Below the pieces are notes generated by a model. The model was not told the DNA's origin. It ran no database searches and saw only the letters and a list, made by a program, of their open reading frames with translations. Below, piece by piece: positions 1-7,277 of a stretch of DNA of 10,975 nucleotides. The stretch's first letter is position 1. Each line of letters opens with the position of its first letter. This stretch comes from Propionivibrio sp. (GTDB lineage: Bacteria > Pseudomonadota > Gammaproteobacteria > Burkholderiales > Rhodocyclaceae): the NCBI GenBank assembly GCA_003249625.1, contig QKII01000036.1, forward strand, positions 1 to 10,975. Direction: 5' to 3'. A program made the position numbers and the translations under genes.

Positions 1-566
1 GCCTCCGCGACACGCAGGACGATCGACTCGATGACTCGCGCATCGGCCGGCAGAGTGTCGCCTTCCTCAATCAGAAGAATGTCGCCAGGAACCACCTCGC
101 GAGCTGGAATCTGGCACGGCTCGCCATCGCGAAGGACACGCGCCGTCGGCGCAGACATCGCCTTCAGTGCCTCTACGGCTTCCTCGGCATGGCGTTCCTG
201 CAGGTAACCGAGCAGCGAATTGAAGATGACGATTGCCACGATAGTCAGCGTCTCGTACGGAATGCCGTGGGCGCCCTCGATCAGCCAGGCCGTAAGCGAA
301 ATGGCGGTGGCAAACAGCAACAGGATGATCAGCGGGTCGGCGAACTGGCGGAGGAACTTCACCCACTCCGGTACGGGGCGTGGCGCCGGCAGTTCGTTTG
401 GGCCGTGCAGGCGCAAACGCGCCTCCGCCTCGCCGAGGCTCAATCCGTACACTCGATTGGTGTCGAGTTGTGCTATCAGGTCGTCAACGTCGACTTGGTA
501 GGGCGGTAAAGGCTGACGAGGGGAGGGCTCCACAGGCGGAGCGACGGTCGGATCGTCTGCGTTCAT
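1..566 (-). CDS. Cation-transporting P-type ATPase, N-terminal part (runs off left edge)
   Basis: The first 188 residues of an ion-pumping P-type ATPase of the SERCA/Ca2+/Na+,K+-like type II group, an inner-membrane protein that uses ATP to move cations. Residues about 22-70 match the cation-ATPase N-terminal domain, including HGPNELP at 54-60. Two hydrophobic stretches (about 77-97 and 103-122) are M1 and M2. [10 protein letters not shown] (115-124) and the following Glu/Ala-rich helix lead into the actuator domain. PGD at 160-162 and GDTLPAD at 169-175 are the usual actuator-domain signatures. The TGES loop and the phosphorylated DKTGT aspartate lie beyond the window, so neither activity nor ion can be judged. 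The ATG at 566-564 is preceded by a purine-rich GAAGAAAG ribosome-binding site about 7 nt upstream. It is divergent from rlmB. The family is certain; the transported ion is not. Confidence 0.93.
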   Translation of the reverse strand, partial: MNADDPTVAPPVEPSPRQPLPPYQVDVDDLIAQLDTNRVYGLSLGEAEARLRLHGPNELPAPRPVPEWVKFLRQFADPLIILLLFATAISLTAWLIEGAHGIPYETLTIVAIVIFNSLLGYLQERHAEEAVEALKAMSAPTARVLRDGEPCQIPAREVVPGDILLIEEGDTLPADARVIESIVLRVAE

Positions 567-683
567 GTGGTTTCTTTCTTCAGGTCCGCGAGCCGGGGAT
601 CGTTCCTGTATCTTATTCAAGACCATCCGACCGAGGACGCCAAGGTAAAATACGCGCCCCTATCGCCCGAATCGAGCCCGGCC
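567..683. promoter_or_regulatory. Divergent intergenic region, ATPase / rlmB
   Basis: This 117-bp gap must hold promoters for both genes. Toward rlmB, TAAAAT at 646-651 could be a -10 element, but no good -35 sits 16-18 bp before it. Toward the ATPase, the minus strand reads TTGGCG, 17 bp, TTGAAT, which is only a weak match to sigma70 elements. No operator-like palindrome was found. The promoter assignments are guesses. Confidence 0.3.
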
Positions 684-1421
684 ATGTCCCAGACCACCTT
701 TATTTACGGTTTCCACGCCATCATCGCCAAGCTGCGGCATCAGCCGGACGCGGTGCTGGAAATCTTCATTGCCGCGGATCGTCATGATGCCCGGGCGCGG
801 GATCTGCTCAAGCACGCCGAACTGCATTCGGTCCGGGTTGTTCCGGTCGATACCGGGCGGCTGGACGGCATGGCTGGCGGCGGACGGCGGCACCAGGGGG
901 TGGTGGCGCGGATCGCCGCCGAGGTGCGCCATGTGTCGCTCGATGACGTGCTCGATACGCTGGAGGAACCCGCCTTTCTGCTGATTCTCGATGGCATCCA
1001 GGACCCGCACAACCTCGGTGCCTGTCTGCGCGTGGCCGATGCGGTCGGGGCGCATGCCGTCGTGGCGCCGAAGGATCGTGCCGTCGGGCTGACACAGACC
1101 GCGATCAAGGTCGCCAGCGGTGCGGCGGAAACCGTCCCTTACATCACCGTTACCAATCTTGCGCGTACTCTGCGCGAACTGAAGGAGCGCGACATCTGGG
1201 TGGTCGGCACCGATGCCGAAGCGAAGGACGACCTCTATACAGCGGAGTGGCCTCAGGCCACGGCGTGGGTGCTGGGCGCGGAGGGGGACGGGATGCGTCG
1301 CCTGACCAAGGATACCTGCGACCTGCTGGTGACGATTCCAATGCTCGGCTCGGTGCAGAGCCTGAACGTCTCGGTAGCTGCCGGCGTCTGCCTTTACGAA
1401 GCACGCCGCCGTCGCGGCTGA
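684..1421 (+). CDS. rlmB: 23S rRNA (guanosine-2251-2'-O)-methyltransferase RlmB
   Basis: A SpoU/TrmH-family (SPOUT) methyltransferase of 245 residues, the usual length for RlmB, which uses SAM to methylate the 2'-OH of G2251 in the peptidyl-transferase P-loop of 23S rRNA. The N-terminal substrate-binding domain begins IYGFHAI (7-13), typical of RlmB. The catalytic domain shows the three SpoU motifs: motif 1 with [14 protein letters not shown] (107-120, containing the catalytic Asn-Leu-Gly-x-x-x-Arg), motif 2 VLGAEGDGM (196-204), and motif 3 [17 protein letters not shown] (218-234), which forms the SAM-binding knot. The ATG at 684 is chosen because the protein then starts directly before the conserved FIYGFHA segment; the open frame further upstream is not conserved sequence. 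No strong Shine-Dalgarno is visible. It converges with the YeaK-like gene, only 34 bp away. Confidence 0.96.
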   Translation: MSQTTFIYGFHAIIAKLRHQPDAVLEIFIAADRHDARARDLLKHAELHSVRVVPVDTGRLDGMAGGGRRHQGVVARIAAEVRHVSLDDVLDTLEEPAFLLILDGIQDPHNLGACLRVADAVGAHAVVAPKDRAVGLTQTAIKVASGAAETVPYITVTNLARTLRELKERDIWVVGTDAEAKDDLYTAEWPQATAWVLGAEGDGMRRLTKDTCDLLVTIPMLGSVQSLNVSVAAGVCLYEARRRRG

Positions 1422-1431
1422 AAATCGACTA

Positions 1432-1461
1432 CCAATCAGCTCCAATCAACTCCAGTCAGCT
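1432..1461. repeat. Three imperfect 10-bp tandem repeats at a convergent gene end
   Basis: Three head-to-tail copies, CCAATCAGCT (1432-1441), CCAATCAACT (1442-1451) and CCAGTCAGCT (1452-1461), each differing from another copy at one or two positions. They fill most of the 34-bp gap between the rlmB stop and the stop of the opposing YeaK-like gene, and the last copy includes that stop codon (1456-1458). I see no hairpin, so this is not an obvious terminator. It may simply be a slippage-derived microsatellite. Confidence 0.75.
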
Positions 1462-1915
1462 TTCGGCGCTGATGTCAGCAAGCAGCGGCGTAGCGATCCG
1501 GGCGTAGTCCGCCGAGTTCAGAACGATCGACGTATCTAGGCGGCCGGCGTTGAAGGCGATCTCCTCGTGCCGGGCGAGCAGTTGCGGATCGACGACCAGA
1601 CGAATATCGGGTGTGAATGAGAACGGCGGGATTGCCCCGACGACGCATCCCGTCGCTGCGGTAGCCTCGTCCGGAGAAGCCAGCGAGACCTTTTTGCTGC
1701 CGACGGCGAGCGCGACTTTCCTGAAATCTACCTTCCGGTCGCCCGGCAACACGGCGAGGACGAGCGTTCCCGCTTGATCCTTGGCCCGGCACAGCATCGC
1801 TTTCGCGCCCTGGCTGACCTGCGTCCCGCGGATGGCAGCTACCCGATCGGAGTTCCCCTCGGCGGGGTGACGGATGATCCGGAAGCGCGCATTTTCGTTC
1901 GAGACGGTCGAACAC
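1456..1915 (-). pseudogene. YeaK-like aminoacyl-tRNA deacylase (YbaK/INS domain), apparently frame-disrupted near its N-terminus
   Basis: The protein sequence resembles E. coli YeaK, an INS-superfamily enzyme that hydrolyses mischarged aminoacyl-tRNA in the cytoplasm. Matches recalled from the family are LASP-E, TGC, GAIPPFSF, EIAFNAGRLD and SIVL, followed by ADY-RIA. The only in-frame ATG (1797-1795) would give 113 residues against roughly 160-167 for the family. It would omit the conserved IRGTQVSQGAKA block, whose Lys is the catalytic/binding lysine of the family. That block and FRIIRHPAEG are encoded in the same frame upstream (about 1798-1884), but no ATG, GTG or TTG precedes them before the in-frame stop at 1933-1935. 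In another frame, GTG at 1915-1913 begins VFDRL, which looks like the expected N-terminus. About 10 nt separate VFDRL from the ARF segment, where roughly 24 would be expected, which suggests a small out-of-frame deletion. The alternatives are a sequencing error or a functional shortened protein from ATG 1797. Confidence 0.62.
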
Positions 1916-1951
1916 GTTAGTCCCCTTTGATGTCAAGATGCGGAATCGTAC

Positions 1952-1970
1952 CGCCAAACGAAGGTTGGCG
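1952..1970. repeat. Inverted repeat CGCCAA-N7-TTGGCG
   Basis: A perfect 6-bp inverted repeat (1952-1957 and 1965-1970) with a 7-nt loop. It lies in the 112-bp gap between the broken start of the YeaK-like gene and the DUF1178 gene. It could be an operator or an mRNA hairpin in the leader of the downstream gene; there is no T-run, so it is not an intrinsic terminator. The function is unknown. Confidence 0.35.
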
Positions 1971-2027
1971 ATCTGATAAACTTGCCGGCCATACTTTCTG
2001 AATCTGGCCAGAACGGCCTTCCTCCCG

Positions 2028-2465
2028 ATGATCATCTTCGACCTGACCTGCAACAACGACCATGGCTTCGAGGGCTGGTTCCAGTCCGCAGAAAGCTTCG
2101 AGCAACAACTTGAGTCCGGCCTGGTTTCCTGTCCGTGCTGTGGTTCCGTAGAAATTCGGCGGGTTCCCTCCGCCGTGCACGTCGGGAAATCCTTGCCACA
2201 GGAAACGAAATCCGGCGAGGGCGTCACGGCTGTCAATCCGCAAGGCGAACTGCTGGGGGTCTATCAGAAACTGATCTCGGCGATACTTTCCGGGAGCGAG
2301 GACGTAGGCAAGGAATTTGCCAGCGAGGCGCGGAAGATACATTACCTGGAAGCGCCTGCGCGATCGATTCGCGGCCAGGCAACCTCTGAGGAGTTTGAAT
2401 CCCTGCGCGAGGAAGGCATTGAGGTATTGCAGTTTCCGGTGCTCAACAAGGATGAACTGAATTAG
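2028..2465 (+). CDS. DUF1178 family protein
   Basis: A 145-residue cytoplasmic protein of the uncharacterised proteobacterial DUF1178 family. The N-terminus MIIFDLTC, followed by H12 and FEGWF, matches the family start, and this fixes the ATG although no Shine-Dalgarno is visible before it. C8 with H12 and the CPCC cluster (C35, C37, C38) resemble a zinc-ribbon metal site. The C-terminal half carries the other family hallmark: GSEDVGKEFASEARKIHY (89-106) followed by EAPARSIRGQAT (108-119), then a Glu-rich helix. The length is normal for the family and the frame is intact. No function is established. It is transcribed away from the YeaK-like gene and seems to stand alone, with a possible terminator downstream. 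Confidence 0.92.
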   Translation: MIIFDLTCNNDHGFEGWFQSAESFEQQLESGLVSCPCCGSVEIRRVPSAVHVGKSLPQETKSGEGVTAVNPQGELLGVYQKLISAILSGSEDVGKEFASEARKIHYLEAPARSIRGQATSEEFESLREEGIEVLQFPVLNKDELN

Positions 2466-2506
2466 TGTTCGCTGTGAACAGTTTCCCCAGAAGGTCTTGG
2501 TAACCC

Positions 2507-2515
2507 TGTGGATAA
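2507..2515 (-). promoter_or_regulatory. DnaA-box 9-mer (TTATCCACA on the minus strand)
   Basis: TGTGGATAA is a perfect complement of the consensus DnaA box. A second, two-mismatch copy (ACTGGATAA, 2518-2526) follows at an 11-bp period, one helical turn away, in the same orientation. Both lie between the DUF1178 gene and the small downstream gene. There is no AT-rich unwinding element and no dnaA/dnaN/gidA neighbour, so this is not an origin. A DnaA-responsive promoter or titration site is possible, but a chance occurrence cannot be excluded. Confidence 0.4.
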
Positions 2516-2525
2516 GGACTGGATA

Positions 2526-2560
2526 AGCGCGCTAGGTGGATGTCGCGGCTGGGTTTTTTT
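2526..2560 (+). terminator. Possible intrinsic terminator after the DUF1178 gene
   Basis: A GC-rich stem pairs AGCGCG (2526-2531) with CGCGGCT (2544-2550) through one bulged G, with a 12-nt loop. GGG and seven Ts (2554-2560) follow. The position, about 60 bp after the DUF1178 stop and before the next gene, suits a terminator. The large loop, the bulge and the three Gs before the T-run make it imperfect. Confidence 0.4.
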
Positions 2561-2628
2561 GTCTTGCTCAAAAAACGTGCAAGGCGCTGATGAGCGCAGC
2601 GATATCGTTAAATTTAGAGGCGAAGGTG

Positions 2629-2844
2629 ATGCAAAACCCGCCGGGCGATAATCCGCCAACCAATCTGCCGCGATGCACCGATTGCATCCACTACTACATT
2701 ACCCACGAGCCGCGCTTCCCGTACGGCTGCCGCCAGTTGGGGTTCAAGTCGGCGCAGTCGCCGGCCCGGGTCGTTTTCCAGGCGTCCGGTCAGCCGTGCC
2801 TGAATTTTTTGCGCAAGGCCGGTCGCTCTGTTTCTGGCGGATAG
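2629..2844 (+). CDS. Small four-cysteine protein, uncharacterised
   Basis: A 71-residue protein with Cys16, Cys19, Cys34 and Cys57 plus His21 and His26, a pattern that suggests a single metal-binding knuckle. The core from CTDCIHYYITHEP to FPYGC (16-34) and the later SGQPCLNF (53-60) look like a small hypothetical family I associate with betaproteobacteria. This is recollection, not a search result. There is no signal peptide and no membrane segment. ATG 2629 is chosen because GAGG at 2617-2620 lies 8 nt upstream. The open frame extends to 2536 but would add a low-complexity lead that overlaps the candidate terminator. GTG 2626 is an alternative start. The function is unknown; it may be expressed alone or from the DnaA-box-bearing gap. 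Confidence 0.72.
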   Translation: MQNPPGDNPPTNLPRCTDCIHYYITHEPRFPYGCRQLGFKSAQSPARVVFQASGQPCLNFLRKAGRSVSGG

Positions 2845-3000
2845 ACGCAGACTGGTGTGCGGAGCGTGCTTGAGCGTGATGCCACGTGTACCAGTACTCG
2901 GAATGGAAGATGGGAACGTTCTGAACTAGATTGAAAACCGGGAAAGGGTTCAGTTCATCAACCGGTGTCCAGCTTGGGCCGTCTTGCGCAAGAGCAGTCC
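2845..3000 (+). promoter_or_regulatory. Leader region of the RND operon
   Basis: This 156-bp gap should contain the promoter of the export operon. It holds the palindrome CACGTG (2883-2888), then GTACCAGTAC (2888-2897), and a long-spaced inverted repeat (TGAACT at 2922-2927, AGTTCA at 2952-2957; also CTGAAC and GTTCAG). TTGAGC (2870-2875) and TTGAAA (2931-2936) are the best -35 candidates, but neither has a good -10 at the right distance. I cannot name a promoter or a regulator. Confidence 0.3.
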
Positions 3001-4041
3001 ATGAACTACCACAATTTGTTCGTGCTCCTGGTGGGTTTTGGGGCCGCAGTCACGGCGTCGGCCGGTGTTGACGTCGTCCCCGTCGTACATACAACGGCGG
3101 CGGCTGAGTATGTCGTGGATGGCACGGTCCAGGCGATCAAGCAGAGTGTTGTTTCTGCTCAGGTTTCCGGACGCGTGTTGCAGTTGCTGGTGCGGGTCGG
3201 AGACAGGGTTGTGGCCGGACAAGTCGTGGCCCGACTGGATAATCGGGAATGGGTTGCGACAGAGGACGCCAGCAGCGCCGCAATACTTGAGGCGCAAGCA
3301 AACCTGGCGCGCGCCAACTCGGATTTCAAACGCACCCAGGAACTCGCCCGGAGGAATTTCGTCAGCGCTGCCGCCCTGGATCAGGCGGAAACCCAGGTCA
3401 AGGCCCTGCGCGCTCGCGTTGGATCATTGCAGGCATCCAGCCGGGCTGCGGGAGCGACACGCAGCCATGCACTGATTGCCGCGCCTTACTCTGGCGTCGT
3501 GGCGGCAACGCACATTGAAGCAGGCGACATGGCCATGCCGGGTAAACCGGTGATTTCGATATTCGAACCGGGTCGAATGCGAGTCGTGTCCTATGTTCCA
3601 GAAACACGAATGGATGCTGTGCGGGCGAGTTTGACCAAAATGCCGCCAGCAGTCGAGATCGGAGGGCTCCGTCTTGCCGGGGTACAGACATCCATTGTTC
3701 CGGTGGCGGATTCGGGAACCAGAACTACAGAGATTCGCATTGATTTACCGGAGAACGTATCGGTTGTTCCGGGACAGTTTGTCAGGACGCGCTTTCCACT
3801 AGCCGTACCGGAATCCCCTTCGCGCTTGTCGATTCCGGAGGCGGCCGTACTGCGGCGAGGGGAATTGACAGCCGTATATGTCAGGACGGGCGAAAGCTTC
3901 CTGCTGCGGCAAATTCGGCTCGGCGAGACTTTGCCCAATGGCAGCGTCGAGGTACTGGCTGGCCTCAAGGCGGGCGAAGACGTGGCGCTTGATCCGGTCA
4001 GGGCAGGCATCGAGGCCGTGGCGGCTCCGGTAGGAAAATAG
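3001..4041 (+). CDS. RND efflux periplasmic adaptor subunit (membrane fusion protein)
   Basis: A 346-residue adaptor of the AcrA/MdtA (HlyD-like) family, which links an inner-membrane RND permease to an outer-membrane channel across the periplasm. Residues 1-21 form a Sec signal peptide (hydrophobic core LFVLLVGFGAAV, likely cut after ASA); there is no lipobox Cys, so it is not lipid-anchored. The biotinyl-lipoyl half-motifs are at about 47-80 (SGRVLQLLVRVGDRVVAGQ) and 155-185 (APYSGVVAATHIEAGD). Between them lies a short alpha-hairpin coiled coil (about 87-150). A beta-barrel and a membrane-proximal domain follow (about 190-335, with GQFVRTRF at 258-265). ATG 3001 is chosen because it places the signal peptide at the very N-terminus; GTG 2965 would add 12 residues that do not fit one. 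The RND gene follows after 5 bp. Confidence 0.92.
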   Translation: MNYHNLFVLLVGFGAAVTASAGVDVVPVVHTTAAAEYVVDGTVQAIKQSVVSAQVSGRVLQLLVRVGDRVVAGQVVARLDNREWVATEDASSAAILEAQANLARANSDFKRTQELARRNFVSAAALDQAETQVKALRARVGSLQASSRAAGATRSHALIAAPYSGVVAATHIEAGDMAMPGKPVISIFEPGRMRVVSYVPETRMDAVRASLTKMPPAVEIGGLRLAGVQTSIVPVADSGTRTTEIRIDLPENVSVVPGQFVRTRFPLAVPESPSRLSIPEAAVLRRGELTAVYVRTGESFLLRQIRLGETLPNGSVEVLAGLKAGEDVALDPVRAGIEAVAAPVGK

Positions 4042-4046
4042 GTGCC

Positions 4047-7000
4047 ATGAGCGGCAACACGACGTCGCGCCTGGGTATCTCCGGCCGCATCACGGCCTTG
4101 TTTCAGCGTAACGCAATTACGCCGCTGCTGGCGTTGGTCCTGTTTCTCTTGGGTGTTTTTGCCTCGCTCATTACTCCCAGAGAAGAAGAGCCGCAGATCA
4201 ACGTCACCATGGCCAATGTGCTCATTCCGTTTCCAGGGGCTTCCAGCGTGGATGTCGAACGCCTGGTTGCGGGGCCGGCGGAACAGGTGCTCGACCAGAT
4301 TGCCGGCATCGAGCACATTTATTCTGTATCGCGGCCGGGTATGGCCATCTTGACCGTGCAGTACAAGGTCGGCGTGCCGCGTACGGAGGCGCTGGTTCGC
4401 TTGTACGATACGCTGGACAGCAACAGCGACTGGTTGCCGCAAGGACTGGGGGTCATGGCGCCCATCGTCAAGCCGAAGGGAATCGACGACGTGCCGATCG
4501 TAGCCCTGACACTTTGGACGCGGGACATGCAGGCAACAGCGTTCGATCTCGAGCGGATGGCGCATTCGCTTGAAGTGGAACTCAAACGAGTCAAGGGAAC
4601 ACGCGAAGTGGTGACGCTTGGCGGTCCGGGCAGCGCGGTTAACGTCCTGCTCGACAGCGAACGCCTGGCCGCGCACGGGATGTCGATCGGTGAAATTACA
4701 CATGCGTTGCAGGCACGTAATCTGGTATTTCCCGGAGGCGATCTGGTTGCCGATAACAAGCTGATCCATGTCAATGTCGGTACCTTTTTACGTAGTGCGA
4801 GGGAGGTTGGGGAGGTCGTCGTGGGAACGAGCAACGGGCGGGTTATCCACCTGTCCGATGTGGCAACGGTGAAAGGTGGCCCGCCCGTGTCGTCACACTA
4901 CGTATGGCATGGGCTGGCCGGAAAGAACGCGGGTGAGTATCCCGCCGTAACGGTGCAGGTGACCAAGAAGCCGGGCGAGAACGCTGTCGAGGTGGCGCGG
5001 GCGGTTATCGAGCGGACGGCGATGCTGAAAAACCAGTTGATACCCGCCAACGTCGAGGTGACGGTAACGCGAAACTATGGTCAAACGGCTGATGACAAGG
5101 CCAGCAAGCTAATCCACAAGTTGATATTTGCCACCGGTTCTGTCATTGCCCTGGTATGGCTCGCCCTGGGCCAGCGCGAGTCAGCCATCGTCGGGGCTGC
5201 GGTCGTCCTGACGCTGGCGGCCACCTTGTTCGCCAGTTGGGCATGGGGCTTCACGCTGAACAGGGTTTCGCTGTTTGCGTTGATCTTCTCGATAGGCATC
5301 CTTGTCGACGATGCCATCGTGGTCGTCGAGAACATCCACCGTCACCGGGCACTGGAGCCTGAAAAGGCGCTCTGGGAGATTGTTCCGGGGGCGGTAGACG
5401 AAGTCGGTGGCCCCACCATTCTCGCAACCCTCACAGTCATCGCTGCGTTGCTGCCCATGGCCTTCGTGACCGGATTGATGGGGCCGTACATGAGTCCGAT
5501 TCCGATCAATTCGAGCATGGGCATGCTCATCTCGCTGGCGGTCGCGTTTGTCGTCACGCCGTGGCTGGCGAATCGGTGGCTCGGCCACCATCACGCGGTG
5601 GCCGCTGATACTGCCGGCGAGAGTTGCCTGATGCGCCTTTCGCGCCGCTTGCTTGGGCCGTTTCTTGACCCGAAGAGTGGAGCGCGCGCGCGCGGCCGGC
5701 TTTGGCTTGGTGTCGCTCTGGCCGTGATTGCCTCCCTGAGCCTGCCACTCATGGAATGGGTCGTGCTGAAAATGCTGCCGTTCGACAACAAGAGCGAATT
5801 CCAGGTGGTGGTCGACATGCCTCCCGGAACGCCCGTCGAGACGACGGCAGCCGTGTTGCACGAAATGGGTGCGGTTCTGGCGCTGGTGCCGGAGGTGACC
5901 GACTATCAGGCGTATGCGGGGGCGGCGAGTCCCATCAATTTCAATGGCCTGGTGCGCCAGTACTACCTGCGTGCCGCAAGCGAACTTGGCGATCTGCAGG
6001 TCAATCTCGTCGATAAGCATCAACGGTCACGGCAAAGCCATGAGATTGCCTTGGCGGTGCGGCCCGCCTTGCAGGAAATAGCCACCGCGCATGGCGCCCG
6101 CGTCAAGGTTGTGGAAGTACCGCCCGGCCCGCCGGTACTCAGCCCGATCGTTGCGGAAGTCTACGGGCCGGACGAGCAGGGCAGGCGCTCCGTCGCCCGG
6201 AAAATCCTGGCGGCCTTCGAGGCGACGCCGCATATCGTCGATACGGACACCACGGATACGGCAGCGTCTCCGCAAATGACGCTTCGCGTGCTGTACGGCA
6301 AAGCGGCCAGGATGGGGATGAGTCAGGCGCAGATCGTTCAGGCGATAAGCGCTGCCGGGCAAGGAGCGGACGTCACGTTCCTGCACGACGAGCAGAGCAA
6401 GTATGCGGTTCCGGTTCGACTGCAATTGCCATCGGAAAAACTGTCGAGAATCGACGCGCTGCTCAAGCTGCCGATCAAATCGGCCGACGGGCGCAGCGTT
6501 CCGCTTGCTGACTTCGTCGAGGTCGTAACGGGAGAGCGTGACCGTGTCTTTCTGCACAAGGACCTCATGCCTGTCACGTACGTCCTCGGTGACATGGCAG
6601 GCGGACTCGACAGTCCTTTGTACGGCATGTTTGCGGTTCGTTCCAAAATCAATGACATGGTCCTCGATGAAGGGGGGCGCCTTGACCAAAGCTACATTCA
6701 CCAGCCTGACGATGCCTGGCGCGGCTATGCGTTGAAATGGGATGGCGAGTGGCAGGTGACGTATGAAACTTTTCGCGATATGGGAGCAGCTTACGCGGTC
6801 GGTCTGATTCTGATCTATCTGCTCGTGGTGGCGCAGTTCCGGAGCTATCAGACGCCATTGGTGATCATGGCGCCGATTCCGTTGACGCTCATGGGTGTCA
6901 TGCCCGGACATGCGTTGCTCGGAGCGCAATTCACGGCGACCTCAATGATCGGCATGATTGCCCTTGCTGGAATCATCGTGCGCAACTCGATCCTGCTCGT

Positions 7001-7277
7001 CGACTTCATCAACCTGCAAGTTGCGGATGGTATTCCGTTTGCCGAAGCAGTCATTCGTTCCGCCGGCGTGCGTGCGCAGCCGATCGGGCTTACCGCACTG
7101 GCCGCGATGATGGGGGCGCTGTTCATCCTTGACGATCCGATCTTCAACGGCCTCGCGGTGTCGCTGCTCTTCGGTATCGCCGTGTCAACACTGCTCACCC
7201 TGATAGTGATCCCGTTGCTGTACTACGCGCTGAATCGCAAGCGTTTTGAGCAATCGCCGAGTGGATCGATTACGTGA
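4047..7277 (+). CDS. RND efflux transporter permease (HAE1/AcrB-like)
   Basis: A 1076-residue proton-driven inner-membrane pump of the resistance-nodulation-division superfamily, of normal length and intact. TM1 is at about 23-42, and TM2-TM6 lie between about 356 and 508. A second periplasmic domain occupies about 580-905, and TM8-TM12 run from about 912 to 1060. D421 and D422 in TM4 (GILVDDAIVVVEN, 417-429) match the proton-relay Asp pair of drug-type RND pumps. Heavy-metal pumps have a different pattern here, so a hydrophobic or amphiphilic substrate is more likely. R979 in TM10 (GIIVRNSILLVDF) occupies the position of the relay Lys (K940 in AcrB). The Shine-Dalgarno (TAGGAAAATAGGTG) overlaps the end of the adaptor gene, so the two are translationally linked. 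The substrate cannot be read from sequence. Confidence 0.95.
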   Translation: MSGNTTSRLGISGRITALFQRNAITPLLALVLFLLGVFASLITPREEEPQINVTMANVLIPFPGASSVDVERLVAGPAEQVLDQIAGIEHIYSVSRPGMAILTVQYKVGVPRTEALVRLYDTLDSNSDWLPQGLGVMAPIVKPKGIDDVPIVALTLWTRDMQATAFDLERMAHSLEVELKRVKGTREVVTLGGPGSAVNVLLDSERLAAHGMSIGEITHALQARNLVFPGGDLVADNKLIHVNVGTFLRSAREVGEVVVGTSNGRVIHLSDVATVKGGPPVSSHYVWHGLAGKNAGEYPAVTVQVTKKPGENAVEVARAVIERTAMLKNQLIPANVEVTVTRNYGQTADDKASKLIHKLIFATGSVIALVWLALGQRESAIVGAAVVLTLAATLFASWAWGFTLNRVSLFALIFSIGILVDDAIVVVENIHRHRALEPEKALWEIVPGAVDEVGGPTILATLTVIAALLPMAFVTGLMGPYMSPIPINSSMGMLISLAVAFVVTPWLANRWLGHHHAVAADTAGESCLMRLSRRLLGPFLDPKSGARARGRLWLGVALAVIASLSLPLMEWVVLKMLPFDNKSEFQVVVDMPPGTPVETTAAVLHEMGAVLALVPEVTDYQAYAGAASPINFNGLVRQYYLRAASELGDLQVNLVDKHQRSRQSHEIALAVRPALQEIATAHGARVKVVEVPPGPPVLSPIVAEVYGPDEQGRRSVARKILAAFEATPHIVDTDTTDTAASPQMTLRVLYGKAARMGMSQAQIVQAISAAGQGADVTFLHDEQSKYAVPVRLQLPSEKLSRIDALLKLPIKSADGRSVPLADFVEVVTGERDRVFLHKDLMPVTYVLGDMAGGLDSPLYGMFAVRSKINDMVLDEGGRLDQSYIHQPDDAWRGYALKWDGEWQVTYETFRDMGAAYAVGLILIYLLVVAQFRSYQTPLVIMAPIPLTLMGVMPGHALLGAQFTATSMIGMIALAGIIVRNSILLVDFINLQVADGIPFAEAVIRSAGVRAQPIGLTALAAMMGALFILDDPIFNGLAVSLLFGIAVSTLLTLIVIPLLYYALNRKRFEQSPSGSIT

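Noticed and set aside
660..1445. 261-codon minus-strand open frame opposite rlmB
   Set aside because: It covers rlmB exactly, with no domain; a shadow of the SpoU methyltransferase gene.
1475..2236. 253-codon minus-strand open frame overlapping the YeaK-like gene and the DUF1178 gene
   Set aside because: Most of it is antisense to the DUF1178 gene or out of frame with the YeaK-like gene. Only its short VFDRL segment is meaningful, as the probable original N-terminus of the YeaK-like protein.
2466..2480. TGTTC-N5-GAACA hairpin right after the DUF1178 stop as a terminator
   Set aside because: A short AT-rich stem with no T-run after it; the downstream stem ending at 2560 is the better candidate.
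2507..2526. A replication origin
   Set aside because: Only one perfect DnaA box and one degenerate box, no AT-rich unwinding region, and no dnaA, dnaN, parAB or gidA nearby.
2563..2583. Inverted repeat CTTGC-N11-GCAAG in the leader of the small Cys-rich gene
   Set aside because: The stem is only 5 bp with an 11-nt A-rich loop, so too weak to call a riboswitch or attenuator.
3591..4769. 392-codon open frame on the minus strand spanning the adaptor/permease junction
   Set aside because: It is antisense to two well-supported genes, low in recognisable motifs and rich in Arg/His/Ser, so a shadow.
5682..5694. Alternating GC run inside the RND gene (possible Z-DNA or slippage site)
   Set aside because: Only 13 bases, encoding part of a GARARGR loop in GC-rich coding sequence; this is within what codon bias produces by chance.
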